A stretch of DNA of 64,000 nucleotides, from NCBI GenBank assembly GCA_030340625.1, contig JAOPHQ010006262.1, positions 201,001 to 265,000 of the forward strand, given 5' to 3'. Every line of letters begins with the position of its first letter. Position 1 is the stretch's first letter. Shown here piece by piece: positions 1-12,870 of the stretch. This stretch comes from Merluccius polli (Eukaryota; Chordata; Actinopteri; Gadiformes; Merlucciidae). The position numbers were made by a program, and so were the translations under genes. The notes under the pieces were generated by a model. That model was not told where the DNA came from. It did no database searches and worked only from the letters and a program-made list of their open reading frames with translations.

Positions 1-100
1 GCATGTTAATATTTATTGACAGATTCACAAAAAAACATAACATTCATAGACATCCCTACACACAACCACAGCAGAATTGAACATTGTTACTATTTTCGGT

Positions 101-290
101 TCAGTCATTTAGCAGAAGCTTTTATCCAAAGCACTTTGGAAAGTGAATCTAGATACATGTGATTAAGGAGCAGGTAAGGGGTTAGGCATCTTGCTCAAGG
201 ATGCTTACAGGTGGGTTGTTGACATTGGAGATCAACCCAGTACCTGCTGGTTGGGAGACAAAAAAAACCCCTGCTCCACTACACCATTCT
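101..290 (-). repeat. tRNA-derived SINE copy, minus strand
   Basis: Read on the minus strand this has the tail typical of fish tRNA-type SINEs: a segment reading like 'ctttggataaaagc' then 'ctgctaaatgac' (plus-strand complement at about 101-140). Upstream of the tail is a region with a B-box-like 'ggtactgggttgatc' (complement at about 228-245). It matches the copies at 24230-24410 and 59423-59545 in order and spacing. The 5' boundary is uncertain. Non-coding, polymerase III type. Confidence 0.75.
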
Positions 291-2894
291 TCCACTTATT
301 GAGTACAAGCAAACGAAAAGGTAGGATTTCACCACATTCATCCAAGACAATCCAGGGCAGTTCAAGTGTGACTATTGACCAGTAGGGTGTGTGAATGATC
401 TGACTCATTGATCCCACCTCTGTCCACTCATGGCTAGCACAATAAATACCGGGGCTGTCCCTGTACATCGACCCACACTAACTGCCCATCATTACAGGCA
501 GTGTCCGCACTATCTGGGAACCGGTTAGGAAGGGTAGAAAGATAGACTGAACACATAGAAGAGATGTGAGCATTGAGCAACCCCAAGTTGCCCTGATTGA
601 GTAGAAATATTCAGTTTGTTATGTTAAGGGTTTTGGTTGTTAAATATTCTATGCTAGCTTTCTGACTAGAACAGCTCTGGTTTCTTGTTAAAAACATCTT
701 CAGGCTTCTACACCTGCATTACCATCACTACTTCTGAACACAGCTTAACAGACCAGTTATCATCAGATGCCTACTCACATTTGACCTTTCAATTCCTTTG
801 TGTTCTTCTGTCGAGTAATTTACTGTATTTGGATTTGATTTTAACACTACTGTTCTCACTTTAATTGCATGTTTGCCGTTTTACCATCATGCTCAGACAG
901 CAGTCCTTTTTTTGTTTTTATGCAAGCTATACTCTATTTTTTTCCCATTCTTCACAAATCTTCAGAACACCATGTCCCACAACAGTAGTCATCACATGGA
1001 ACGAGCGGTCTGCCGCATCGCCCTCCGCATCGCTGCACGTCCGTTCTGCAGGGGGATGATTCAAATCGCTGTAATGGCCGCTGCGTGCGACGCTAAGCGT
1101 GCCTCCGAGGAACGCATTGGGTGGCAGAAGCGATTGACCCCTCTTCCCTGCGGTGGCGGCTGCGCTTGTGAGCAGCGCAGCTGGCCTGAACGGTAGCTGG
1201 CGTTTGATCAGTGATTCAGCTGTGTTTGCACACATCATGAATAATTCCAAACAAAAGTGCTTACATTGACATGTGGGGCTTGGCCGTGAGAGAGAGTGCG
1301 AGAGTCCTGGGAGCCTAACATGATTGCCCATGGAGAAGGGGCCTCAAATGAACCCTAAATGACTCCCACTGTAGATCAGTGGAGCTCCTGAGCAGACCTG
1401 CATCCGTCCCTTTGGTTTGAACGTGGAAAAAGACTACTTGCTGTATAGGCTGCAGGCAATCTTCACCGCCAAGTGTGGCGGTGAATAGCCCTAGTGTGGA
1501 TGAATAGGCCCAGGGAGAAGTCATGTAGCCAATTGTGGTTGGCTCTGACTGAGTCAACTGGGGATGGGAACCTCTGACCCACTGCTAGTGTTTGGGTCGT
1601 GCCCCACCCTTTGTGCCTCACAGGGAGGTAAGGAATGTCAGTGGTGCTGATTTACTCTGAATAAGATTGGGGTTATACAGTGGAGACCTGCTGCCAATGT
1701 TAGGGCATGAACTATGTAGGGAACCAACCTACACCCCCTCACTCTGGCTGTGGTATTGCTCATTCCAAAGAACCTCAAGGAAACATGACCCTGCCCAGAC
1801 CCGATCCTGGGGTGTTTCTTCTATGGATGGAAGCATAGCTTTGACCGTGACTGTACAGATTATATTATGTGCAGAATTTATCATCACAGCTGTTTATAGG
1901 CGAGGCGCAGTGCCTCCACTAAATGACCGACCACCTCTACAAACAAATTTAGTTTTCACATTATGACGAGGACAATGTGCGCATCTGTTCATGTCAGCAT
2001 CTGCATACAATTTGACAGAAAATATAGGCTACTATCAGCCTAATAAACTATAGGCTAATATAATATACCGTAATTAACATAATACACAGATGAAATCAAA
2101 CAGTGACCGGTCTCCTATGAGAAGGAGAACTCCATTCTGTCTGATTACACACAGTATTCACATCCGATCATGATGAACCCCCATCGAAAATGTAGAAGCG
2201 TTTGACTGATTAAACATTTAAAATACATGTGAATAATGCGTATCAGTGTATAGAACAAATGCGACACCATTCAGTTTAACAGAACAGCGAAAATGCACTA
2301 CCAAGTACCCACAGAGAATCATTTTCACTAGTGCGAGTGGGTGTGTGAATAATCCCTGCCTGTTGTGATTTGTGCTTTTTTGTGTATGCTAATGTCCTTA
2401 AAGCTCAAAAAGTCCACAATAAGCGCTCCGCAATAAAGCGATCTAAAGCGGGGAGCAAATGGCAGACTCAGCATTCCAAGTCATCGCGGGTCTAGCGGTG
2501 TTAACTGCTGGCACCTGACCCGGGATCACCTCTCTTTTTGCCCCACTTAAATGCCATTGTTTCAGCATTTCAGTTAAACACACCGCTAGACAAGGACCGT
2601 AGATTGTCCCATTCATTTCCTGCTGAAGATCACTTTATTACGGAGCGTGAATATATAAGTAAACATGAACAGCTCGTTTTAGACTCTTTTTTTCTTACAT
2701 TGGCGGAGTGTTCTCCCATCAAAGTTTTTAGTTGTAGATCTCTCATTAGATCCAACATATAATATAACAATGAAAATTATTATTTTCTATTATCCATGGT
2801 ATAGGCTATGTAAGTAATGCAATTGATGTAGGCCTATTAGAATGGGCTGTAGGCAACATATATAGCCTACCCACATGATCTAAGCTATCATGGC
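291..2894. other. Unassigned, no gene recognised
   Basis: Short open frames occur here on both strands but none has recognisable motifs, splice context or codon bias. About 1000-1200 is relatively GC-rich with CpGs. A 10-bp-arm hairpin (ttcaccgcca / tggcggtgaa) lies near 1459-1482. About 1980-2300 and 2760-2890 are AT-rich with several 'taggctat' type motifs. I see nothing that supports a gene. Confidence 0.5.
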
Positions 2895-3135
2895 TATCAT
2901 TTAAGTGTAATTTGTTAAAAATGGCAGGTCATCTGTCAGGTATTAGTGCGTGAAATGTAAGAATATCTGTTTCTAGTTGACTATGTTGGATGAGACAATT
3001 TTTTAGACCACTCCTGTCTAATTGCTGAACAATCTAGGCATCTCTTCTCTGATTGGCTTAGCTATATGTCAATCACATCTAGCTAAGCTCCACCACAGGT
3101 GTGTGAATGCAACACTTCTCAATGGCAGAGAAATT
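2895..3135 (+). repeat. Fragment of the TTAA MITE family also at 20737-21162
   Basis: The segment shares ordered blocks with 20772-20990: 'agtgtaatttgtta', 'catctgtcaggtattagtg', 'tagttgact', 'caatcacatct' and 'gtgtgaatgcaac'. It lacks the terminal TTAA-flanked ends seen in the other copy, so it is an old fragment. Non-coding. Confidence 0.6.
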
Positions 3136-5860
3136 AGGGCAGGAGGAAGTGTTTTTTTGGGGTGATTGTTTACTCTTCTGCTCTCTTTCCAACTTTCAAA
3201 TCTTGCCTACAGCAGCCTCTATAACCCGTTTGATTTGATTATTGTAATGCACGATTTAAAAAAAACAACCTGATTTTATACGATTGTTTAACAGAGAATT
3301 TGATTTGACTCAGAACAATGATTCAACTATTCAGATTCTAGGGTACAACCCTACGCTTGCTTGCCTCTTTCTCAGAAGCACTTCCCCCTCCACTAAACAT
3401 TTTTTTGTGGGAAACCCTGCACAGTACATATAGAAGCACAATGTGTAATCTGTGCCAGTATACAAACGTATGTGTACTGTGTTACTGTATACAAAAGTAC
3501 AACAAGAGAAAAACATAATGTGCTGTGTGTAGGTGTAAATAATCTAGTTGATTATTTTCTGTCTTGGAACAGGCTTTAGTCACCTAACAGAGAAGACAAA
3601 TTATTACCTCTACGCCCAGTACAAGAAAAGCAATTGCTTTAATGTCAAACCCTATTCGAAGAAACTGTTTCTCCCCCCAGTTATTACTGTCTTTTTACTT
3701 AAAGCTGTAGTTGCGCCTGGGCCTTGGACCCCTGGCGGGCCTATATGTGGGTTTGTGGAGGGCTATTGGACCCTGAAGCTGGTGGTGTGGCATTGCTGTA
3801 AATGAGACGTCACACACCAGGTCTTTCTTTAGTACCCTACTCAAGTGCTACCCTTTGTGCATGCTGTAGATGGGTTGCAACATCAATTTCTGATCCCCTA
3901 GTTTCTCATTTTCTAAAGCTATCAATATGTAAATAAAATCGACCCCCCCCCCCCCCCCCCCCCCCCCCACCACCATCACAACCCCCACTCCTTACATGTG
4001 CATGTACACCAAAAAAAAAGGTTGCTTTATATTTAGATAACTCAACCTTTTGTTGATGATCCCCTGTGCTGACTGTAACCGCCTATGGCATATAAAATGC
4101 CTCCTGCATATTGCTCCTCTGGTCCCCTTGGCAATTTTATAGTCTTGACAGACACGTGAGCCACAGTCAGATCGGCAGTATCCAGTGTTGAAGCGAACCT
4201 GGCCCCTCCCTCCAAGTGTATTCCAATCAATAAAGCAATAGGGGACCCTTTTTTTAGACCCACAGCCAATCTGAAGGGGAAGAGATAGGGCAATGGCGAC
4301 AGAGGTGAGGGTCCTCAAAGACCCTGGGGTCTTTTTTTAACCTCACACCATCACCATAAAAGTACCGGAGGCCATATGGGACAGATCAGATACCTTGCCC
4401 ACCGCATTAGCCGGAGGAGGGGAGCCGAGGCACTGAGTCAAATTGGACTGAAACTCAACAAGGCAACAGTAATTACATGTGCCCCCCCACCCCCCACCCG
4501 TCTCTCTCAAAGGATCTGGCTGACCTTGTGTTTGATGGTGGGGGTCAGGAGTGATCTAGTGACTGCTCCATTGACATGTTTTGTTGCTTTGTTTGCAAGC
4601 GGTTACACTGTTTGGTGTTCTCTGGTTTCACATGGATAAGGCAGTTTCTTTGCAGTGGCGCACCATAACATTATTGTTATAGAGGACCCCATTTTATTTA
4701 ACTTAGGAAGTACTTTATTAAAACCAGATGAGAAATATGGGTGTCAGAACAGACATACACAGTACAGTTATAAGTAGTAGGGTGTACTGAGTACTTAATG
4801 TAGGCCTACTAATTAAAACCACCAATTAAATCACTATTGGCTAATACTGTACAGTACTAGCTATAGTCAAAAGCTCTAGCCACCATACATTATATGTTAC
4901 CCTTTGCTTACCTTATGTACTGTTAGAATCACCCACTGAACTAGTCAACTATCAATAATAGCTAATATGTACTATCTACAAACGAGTATCTATAATGATC
5001 CTGTCTCTAACATCATTTTAGTCTTTGCAAGTCTGGATAATTTGCTTGATTCCATTTCCGCTGCTGAAATGAAATTCCCCAGAGGGTTTATTGAGATCAC
5101 CTAATTGAATCTAATCCAATTCATCACTTCTAAATTAATAATTGTCACATTTATTAAATGGCAGCTATCTAGCATTTGCATCATTTCCTCTCTCTCCCTC
5201 CCATTCTCTCTCTCCATTCACAGTCAAGAGCCTCGCTTCTCTATGCTACCTCTAAAAGTGGGACGAGTGACCTCTCTCTTTTCTATCCACATCCCCTGCC
5301 ACAATTCCAGATCTGCTCAAGGGAAAATAATGTAAGTAAATAAATATGAATGGACATAAACACGATACCCACCCTGCCTCCGGTATAATTGTGTATTGAT
5401 TGTAAGTAATGGGATGTCTTTGTTGTAGTTTATAATGAAAACCACAGTACCGCACTTTCCCTGCGGTCTGGCACTGTCCCGGGATGTCCCAACACTGAGG
5501 TTAGCATTACTGCGGCTAGCCGGGTGGGAAGCTATCTTTAGCCCAGCGTCGCAAGAAGTTCATAAGCGTGTGCTGACAGAACAGTTTGAGCTGGATTACT
5601 TGTTGCTTGGTGGGTGTGTGATCCTGTAATGCAGTTTTTATGAGCTGGATGTGTAATTTTCAGAGGATCTCTTGCATGATCGTGGGGATTCTCATGATTT
5701 CCCAGAATGTAGATTCAGCATACGTCACTTTCAGCTACAAATGTTTTTTTTTAAAGTTTTGAATCTGCTAACCGGAACCACTTAGATCACATATGGTGTG
5801 GCAATTCATCACAGCAGCAGGAATACAACAAGAATAGTTACAATCGTGCCTACTGCTCAT
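3136..5860. other. Unassigned, with a C26 homopolymer
   Basis: A run of 26 C lies at 3943-3968. Open frames such as that at 3992-4318 (minus) have no recognised domain. About 5030-5180 is AT-rich with several ATTA/TAAT homeodomain-like cores and could be conserved non-coding DNA, but this cannot be judged from one sequence. No gene is supported. Confidence 0.5.
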
Positions 5861-5945
5861 TAGGCATGTAACGGTTCCCGTAAAACAAAACGTACTGCAT
5901 GGGATGACACACGGTTCGGTGCGCAGTTCGGGACGGATTAAAATA
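5861..5945 (+). repeat. hAT-type MITE terminus, fragment
   Basis: It starts 'taggcatgtaacggttccc' and continues with 'acggttcggtgcg', the pattern of terminal sequence in a common fish hAT-type MITE group. No opposite inverted terminus was found in the following 1.5 kb, so only one end is claimed. Confidence 0.45.
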
Positions 5946-7540
5946 TGTTAGAGAAAAAAAAACACATTTTGGAGTCACAGCCATATGATTATTATAAACA
6001 GTGGGACTTTATTATACTTTATTATATACACAGCCAGTAACAATGATGACTATCAATAACGTCAGTGATTACGGCCAGTAGAGAACATAAAATAATAGAC
6101 TACAGTAAAGTTGGCAAATGAAATGAAACCAACTTTCTCATTCTCTACCTAGCTGCAGTTAGGTAGAGAATGGTGAGCAGAGAGAGGGAACAGATCCCAG
6201 CGCCATTTAAGTCTGGGAACATTAGGGTTCTGCGTGGGTGAATGTGATGGCAAAAAAAGATCAATAAATCAGCGATCATCCCCGATGCAAATTACTTAGA
6301 CTAGCAGGAGCACATCCAACATATTGAGCCGTTTAAGGCGATACCATCCAAATGTAACTCTGGCCAGTGCGAGGGGAGTGAAGCTGATAGGGGCTAAACC
6401 TAAAGAACAACTAACTTACTAACTCTCCCTACAGCCTTCAGCCAACATTTTTCAATCAACTCAGATCGATACAAGGAAATCACCAATGGCTTGGGCGGAT
6501 TTATGGCATTTACAGCCATATAGTTTATCTTAAATTTAAATAAGGTATTCTTTAACGATAGCACTTCCCCAACAATTCCCTTAAAATAGACTGCACTTAA
6601 TTAATCTTGGTTTGACTAGGTGAGAACCCTTTAGAGATGAGTGGTTATACTACCAATTTAACATTCTAAAATATATTAAAATTGAGGCAAATGCTGCCCA
6701 TTGACTGAATACATTTGTGGGTGAAGAATAGTTGCACTGTGTGGACACATTTGCATCGCCTTGGCCTGAATTCAAGCTCAATTTGTTTCATGAAATGGCC
6801 TCTTCTCACCTGGAACGAAGTCCCCAAACAGTGGGAGACAAAGGGGGAGCACTTCAGAGTCCTGTATCTCCCATCCTGATCACTGCACCGTGAGCAGGCT
6901 TGCCATTATGCATAGATGGAATTGCTTTAATGATGAATTACCATCCCAGCGTTTCCCATACATGCTGCTGGATTATGAGCACCACTGCAATCAGGATTCT
7001 CCCCAAACAATGTTTGGGCCTAATAGTGGAGCTGTGCCACCATGCTCCCTTCCAGCGCCACCATGTAACAAAACGGGGCTGCCGCGATACCGACATTGAT
7101 ATTTTTGATCGACTAATCAACTTTTTTTCCTTTTCATTTCTAAAATGCTTGAATTGGTTCAAACATGTTATTATTTCAAAGACGCTTCAAAAAACGGCAG
7201 TGTGGAGGAAGTCAGTGGTTTTCGGATCCACTCCTGGTCCGAGTCTGACTTGGTTAGGGCAGAGCCCAATGCGGCGGGTCACACACCAGACGAACCACAG
7301 AGCCCAAATCATGGGGAAAACCTTGTATATCATAGGTGCCCCCTACTGCACCCACCTACATTGTAACAATTTCATTGTCATTGGAGGAAAAATAATGACA
7401 GGAAAATAGTGTTCTGCTATAGAAGAATAAAAAACACATGATACTGTAGGTGGCATTAGCTCATGAATGGCTTTAGACTATATGTAGGAAGCATAAAGAG
7501 AAAAAGTAACAAGTCACTTATTAGAAAGTAGCCTTCATAT
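5946..7540. other. Unassigned
   Basis: Moderately AT-rich sequence. A 15-bp inverted repeat around 'cattctctacctagctgcagttaggtagagaatg' (6138-6171) can form a hairpin. The open frames at 6890-7409 have no recognisable domain. No gene is supported. Confidence 0.5.
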
Positions 7541-7745
7541 TTGATTTGATTGTCTCCTAACCATCCCTGGAAGGAGGGATCCCCTAATCTGCGTTCCTTC
7601 TCAAGATTTCTTCCTTGATTGTTAAGAGAGTATTTTCTTGCCTTTTGGGGCCCTAGGGTCAGGGGGTGTCAGAAATATATGGCCTGTTAAGCCCTTTGAG
7701 ACTAACTGTGATTAAGGGCCATACAAATAACATTGACTTGATGTG
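7541..7745 (+). repeat. LINE 3'-tail-like fragment
   Basis: The order 'ggagggatcccctaatctg', 'ccttctcaagatttcttcc', 'ttgccttttgggg', 'gttaagccctttgagac' and 'gggccatacaaata' follows a repeat tail very common in teleost genomes (non-LTR retrotransposon 3' UTR type). No coding part is attached. Family assignment is from memory of the motif order, not from a search. Confidence 0.5.
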
Positions 7746-8257
7746 TGTAGAACAGAAGCAACAGTATTATGAAACCCACTAAACATGAAACATAAATGCT
7801 AACACATTTTTTGTTATATTTTATTGTTACACCATTTCTGTTGGGATGAATGCACCAGAGCACTACTGGATCATCATTGATCACACTAAAACCTTTCTGC
7901 GCCTGCGCAGATCAACACATTGCGCGCGCACATTAACACCTTACACATGCACATCAGTGCTATGCATGCGCACATGTGTGTACCTGCGCACATCAACATA
8001 GTGAATACACCTCAGCTCCAAGGCTGGGAAAAAACCTGGGGGAAACACTGCATCTGTTCTTTTTTTAATACCCAGTTCCCTAAGGGAGGTGTGTGTGTGT
8101 GGGGGGGGGGGGCTTTGGTCTCGACCCAAGTGTTCTTGAAAAGTTTTTTTTTTTTTTTTTTTAAGTAAACAACCAGAGGGCGCATGGCACACTGACTCAC
8201 CTGCTCTATTGTTAGCCGTTAGCTACAGGCAGCGTGTCATTGGTTAGACATGACTGT
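7746..8257. other. Unassigned, low-complexity tracts
   Basis: It contains a short degenerate repeat of 'tgcgcacatcaaca' type (7905-8010), a (GT)n-G12 tract near 8090-8112 and a T tract near 8143-8162. No gene is supported. Confidence 0.5.
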
Positions 8258-8265
8258 TAAACTTT

Positions 8266-8750
8266 GGTAACACTTTACTTGAAGGCGGGTGAATAAGACT
8301 GTCATGATGCTGTCATAATCATGACATGACACCTGTCATGACACTTTATGAATGCTTATGACAGTCGTCATTAAGTGTCACTCGAGGATTCAGCACCATG
8401 GACAGTGCTGGTACGTTACCTGCGCTCCACCCGGCTCCACCCCTAGCACTATGGGAGGCGTCAGTGGGGAAAAGAATGGGAAAATTAATGGTTTTGCATG
8501 CCTAATCTGGTGTCCTCTGTGCCAGTTATCTCTCAACCTATTTCCAACCAAAAAGATAATGTAAAAAACGTAAATAAAGCAGTAAAAAGAACCAACAAAA
8601 TGCCTCGTCAATTGTGAAGATTCCGAATTACCGAATGACACTTAATGACGACTGTCATAAGCATTCATAAAGTGTCATGACAGGTGTCATGTCATGATTA
8701 TGACAGCATCATGACAGTCTTATTCACCCGCCTTCAAGTAAAGTGTTACC
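8266..8750. mobile_element. MITE with 115-bp perfect terminal inverted repeats
   Basis: Positions 8266-8380 and 8636-8750 are exact reverse complements by eye, beginning 'ggtaacactttacttgaagg'. The unit is flanked by the 8-bp direct repeat taaacttt (8258-8265 and 8751-8758), the duplication size of hAT-type transposition. The 255-bp core has no coding sequence. Perfect arms mean either recent insertion or arm correction. Non-autonomous; a transposase source is not visible here. Confidence 0.9.
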
Positions 8751-9319
8751 TAAACTTTAGCCATTCGCCGCGGCGCAGAGCTAGCAGGCAACATGCTAGA
8801 GAGCTGCTGGAGGCTAAAGAGTGCAGGTTGAAGCCAGTTAGAAGTGGAGGATCCAACTGAAGGACACTTTTGAATGTTGGCGCTAGCACCCCAACATTTG
8901 TTGGTGCCATGCCACTGGTCTGACAGCCCATTGTCCTGAGAACAAAAGCCCACTGCTCTGATTGATTGATTGATTTTTATTTCGAACATGTAAAATCCAA
9001 CAAAAAAACTAAACAAAAAAACAAACAATATGAGAGAAAAAAGAAAAAAAACAAAACAAAAACAGGTCAAACCTGTACACGCAGCAACTCAATTGTTAAT
9101 TTCTCTTAACCAGTGCAAATTAAATCATAGATGTTCAAAAGGGAGTAGGAAGAAGTGTACACTTATATATTCCTACCCCTTCTCCTCTGCTTATTATATC
9201 ATTATAGTACTATTACTGATATATTATAATTTATAGACTGTCTTTCTATGTATCTTCCGTATATAAATGTCTATATACATATACATAATTTCTTATTCCC
9301 ATATATTCATACCCATACA

Positions 9320-9795
9320 CATAGGCGTAGATTACGGGGGGGACATGTCCCCACCACTATTTATAATTTGAATTTTGTCCCCACCACTTTTAAAAATGTG
9401 CAAACCAATTGCGACCAAAAAAATCCCCACATACTCAACTGAAACCGTCAAGTCTAAATCATGCGATAGGCGCGCACGATGACATCCTCACAGCATGCAC
9501 ACCGGCTGTGTGTGGACTCGGGTCTGCAGCTGAGTCCGCGGCCGGGTCCGCGGTTGGCGAGTTTGGTGCTGGGTCCGCGGCCGGGCCCGGGGCTGAGTCC
9601 GCGGTCGGGTCCGCGACTGGCAGGTCCAGTGCTGCAGCCCAGCCCCCCCCCGTTGACAATCGCGCACCCCCGTTGACAATCGCGCACCCCCCCCCCCCGT
9701 CGACAATTGCGCACCCCCCGTCGACAATCGCAACAAATTTTTTTCCCACTCCAGCCCTGGTCCCCACCACTTATAAAACCAAACTGACGCCCTTG
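9320..9795. mobile_element. hAT-like MITE inside the LINE 3' UTR
   Basis: The ends are similar inverted repeats ('cataggcgtagatt' against the complement 'caagggcgtcagtt'), flanked by the 8-bp repeat cccataca (9312-9319 and 9796-9803). The flank is a CATA-rich stretch, so the duplication is a little less specific than usual. The interior has two short 'gtccccaccac' blocks near each end and a GC-rich minisatellite. Non-coding. Confidence 0.7.
9520..9735. repeat. GC-rich minisatellites inside the MITE
   Basis: 9520-9625 holds irregular repeats around 'gggtccgcggccg'. 9645-9730 holds about four copies of a ~21-bp unit built on 'ccccgttgacaatcgcgca'. Open frames on both strands across this block arise from the repetition and are not taken as genes. 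Confidence 0.75.
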
Positions 9796-10048
9796 CCCAT
9801 ACATACATACCTAATCTACATGCCCAAGTGAACCATACATATTTGTGATCATCATCCTAAATCTGTGTTCAACAGTAACATTGTGTCTGAAACCAAAAAT
9901 AATCATCACTGTCCTTCCTCATTCTTATACCTCAGGAAAATATTGTTTTTGTATATCTTCTTGAATTGAAGAATATTAGTACTCTGTTTAAGTTGAGTGT
10001 CCAAATTATTCCACAGTTTAACCCCACATATTGAAATGCACATTCTCT

Positions 10049-11610
10049 TCATGGTTGTACGAAAACAACGATTTTTTGAATGTTACCTGGAAGTAAATAG
10101 TTTTTTGCTTTATACATTATTTGTGCTGTATTGTATTCTACAAGATCCACCAACTTTAAGATATTAGACTTTATAAATAATGTGTTGGTGTGTTCGCGAA
10201 AACCTACATTATTTACAATCCTTATGGCTCTTTTTTGCAGTACACATAATGGCTGTAGGTTGCTTTTGTACGTATTACCCCATACCTCCACACAATAATT
10301 GATATATGGCAGCACCAGTGAACAATACAGAATATATAGTGCTTTGTGATTTAAAATGTGTCTTGTTTTTCCTATGACTGCGATGCTCCTTGACAGCTTT
10401 ACTTGTGTATATTTTATATGAGGTTTCCAGCAGATTTTGTGGTCTAAAATCACACCTAAAAATGTAATTTCATAAACTCTTTCAATCTGTACATCATCTA
10501 TCATCACATTAACTGTAGTGTTTATTTTGTAATTACCAAACAACATAATCTCTGTTTTGTCCACATTTAATGATCACTTATTTATACTAAACCACTTTTT
10601 TAATTTTCTCATTTCCAATGTAATTTCTTATAAAAGCTGCTGTAAATCCTCCCCAGAACAAAATATATTAGTATCATCTGCAAATAACACAAATTTCAAT
10701 ATTTTTGAGACTCTGCATATATAGTTTATATACAGAATGAATAATTTTGGTCCTAATACTGACCCCTGAGGTACCCCATAAGACATATCCAGGCATGTTG
10801 AGTTATGCTCACCTATCTTCACAAACTGTTTACTGTTTTTTTAGGTAGGATTTAAGCCAGTTCAGCACAACCCCCCTAATGCCATACCTTTACAATTTAT
10901 CAATGAGTCTGTTGTGATCAATGGTGTCAAAGGCTTTTTTTAAATCTAAAAATATCCCCCTTTTTTTATCAATACAATTAGTAATTTCCTCTATTATACC
11001 TATTAATGCCACGCATGTTGATCTGTTTGATCTAAAGCCATATTGACTGTCATTTAGCAGTTTGTGCTTTTCAATGAATTTGTCTAATCTTACCGTGAAG
11101 AGTTTTTCCAGTATCTTAGACAATTGGGAAAGTAGGGAAACCGGTCTGTAGTTTGTGAATTGGTGTCTATCCCCATTTTTATACAGAGGTATTACTTTTG
11201 TGACTTTCATCTTGTTAGGAAATTTGCCAGTTGAAAATGATAAATTACAGATGTGTGTTAGTGGTTTTATAATGCCATCAATTACTTTTTTCACTATTGT
11301 CATGACAATGTCATTCCAATCAGTAGATGTTTTGTTTTTACATTTATTTACAATATCCAAAATGTCCTTTTCTTGTACTGCCCCAAGAAAAAGAGAGCTT
11401 GGATTATGTTCTATATCATTTTCCTCTGACGCATCTTTGAGGGTTTCTGGGTCACAGATTTTTTCTGCCAAATTTGGTCCCACACTTGCAAAATACTTGT
11501 TAAAACCACTAACGACAGCATCTATGTTATTTATAGTTTTACCATTATCAGTGAAATCATGAGGGTAACTGGAATTTCTAGATTGATTCCTGATAACCTT
11601 GTTTAGTACA
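10049..11610 (-). pseudogene. LINE ORF2, reverse transcriptase part
   Basis: The reverse transcriptase copies element RNA onto nicked chromosomal DNA. Visible motifs in order are 'PLYKNGDRHQFTNYRPVSLL', 'GFRSNRSTC', 'DLKKAFDTIDH', 'YGVPQGSVLGP' and the catalytic 'FADDTNIF', then the thumb/C-terminal part with 'FLGVILD' and 'VLPYINYCVEVWG'. This is the CR1/Rex/L2 pattern. The frame shifts at an A-run near 10840, between the fingers/palm start and 'YGVPQG', and a TAA follows 'EDLQQLL' near 10628. The upstream part continues past 11611, where the nested hAT element interrupts it. Confidence 0.9.
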
Positions 11611-11618
11611 CTCCATAT

Positions 11619-12415
11619 TAGGGATGAGCGAGTACAGCATTATCTGTATCTGTATCTGTTAACCATATGAATTATCTGTATCTGTATATGTACTCGGGGT
11701 GGGCGGGGCCTAACCCGGAAGTGGGCGGGATTTAAGCCGGAAGTGGGTCGGGTTGTCTTGAAATTAGCGAGATTTTAACCGGTATGTTATTTTAAGCATG
11801 CAATTGATATGGGTTGATCAGGGAGAGGGAGAGAGTGTGTGTGTGTATGTGTGTGTGTAGCTTGATTTCCAATATTTATACCACTACTAGCTTTATTTTT
11901 TCCACGAAATACAGCAAGAAAGTGTCGGACACCGTGCGTGAAGTAAAAAAGAACTGGTTAGAGCCAGGCAGCCAGATGACGGTTAAAAAAAGAAAAAGAA
12001 AAAAAATCTCCCGACAGGCAGAGACGCAACGCGTGTCGGCACCACGTCTGAACGAACCCACGTTTACCAGAACTCTACTGGTTCATAAGTAAGTACCAAC
12101 CTAAGTAATAACAAACCTGAAGCTGAAGAAACCCTAAACATTAACGGAAAACGACCCGCGAACCTGAGTGACTGAGGGAGAGACAGAGAGCTGTTCTGTG
12201 TGTGAGTGATCAGAGCGGGACACAACAACACATCTGCATTGTGTAGGGGAGGGGCGCTGTAGCCTATCACAGAACGCTGACACAGTCAGCTACCCAATGA
12301 GGATTTTCATTCAATCCGAGCACAGATATTGACTCGTATTACTCGTATAATACTCGTACTCGGCAAAAGTGCTTTATCCGTACCGGATACTCGTTTCAGC
12401 CGAGGCTCAACTCTA
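11619..12415. mobile_element. hAT-type non-autonomous element nested in the LINE
   Basis: It begins 'tagggatgagcgagtac' and ends, read in complement, 'tagagttgagcctcggc', an imperfect inverted repeat. It is flanked by the exact 8-bp duplication ctccatat (11611-11618 and 12416-12423). Subterminal sequence repeats 'ctgtatctgtat' and 'actcgtataatactcgtactc'. The frame at 11814-12092 shows no transposase motif. Joining the flanks restores the LINE reading frame. Confidence 0.88.
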
Positions 12416-12452
12416 CTCCATATCCCTTTAATGTTGTTTTTATTACTATCTA

Positions 12453-12865
12453 TGTAAGAGCCAGTTTTCCTTTGCATATGTCATACCGTAATTGTCCACT
12501 GGGTGGCACCGTAATGTAATTGGGGTCACACCAATATATGGGGGAACCTTTGTTCAGGTGACAGGTGTTGCCTGACGGAGGGGAACACATACAGTTTTGA
12601 CCGCTGCGCTCGGCTTGTGTATGATAAACTTTGGTCGTATTTAACTTGCGTTTCATGGATTATGGTGAACTATGCTGACATGGGATGTACAACTATTGGA
12701 TGCACTTCAACATTGTGGTGAGCAGCAATAAATTACGCAAAGAAAGAAGACGTCAAATTGTTTATTCATGCATACAAGTGATTCCACCTGCTGAGAAAGC
12801 GCGTCTGATTGGTGTTAAAGTCAAGCAATGCCTCAGGGGCTTCAAGAGTAGCCTTAGCCTCTACA
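12453..12865 (+). mobile_element. Solo LTR nested in the LINE
   Basis: A 413-bp unit with TG...CA ends (tgtaagag ... cctctaca), flanked by the exact 5-bp duplication atcta (12448-12452 and 12866-12870). Removing it with one duplication restores an open LINE frame (...YYNEIL-DSNKNN...), which fixes the boundaries. AATAAA at 12727-12732 suits an LTR polyadenylation signal in plus orientation. No internal region remains, as expected after LTR-LTR recombination. The family is not recognised. Confidence 0.85.
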
Positions 12866-12870
12866 ATCTA

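Noticed and set aside
3992..4318. Open frame on the minus strand (108 codons)
   Set aside because: No motif, no splice context, overlapping frame of similar length, ordinary for unconstrained DNA.
9409..9831. Four overlapping frames on both strands
   Set aside because: They translate the GC-rich minisatellite in the MITE; low-complexity products.
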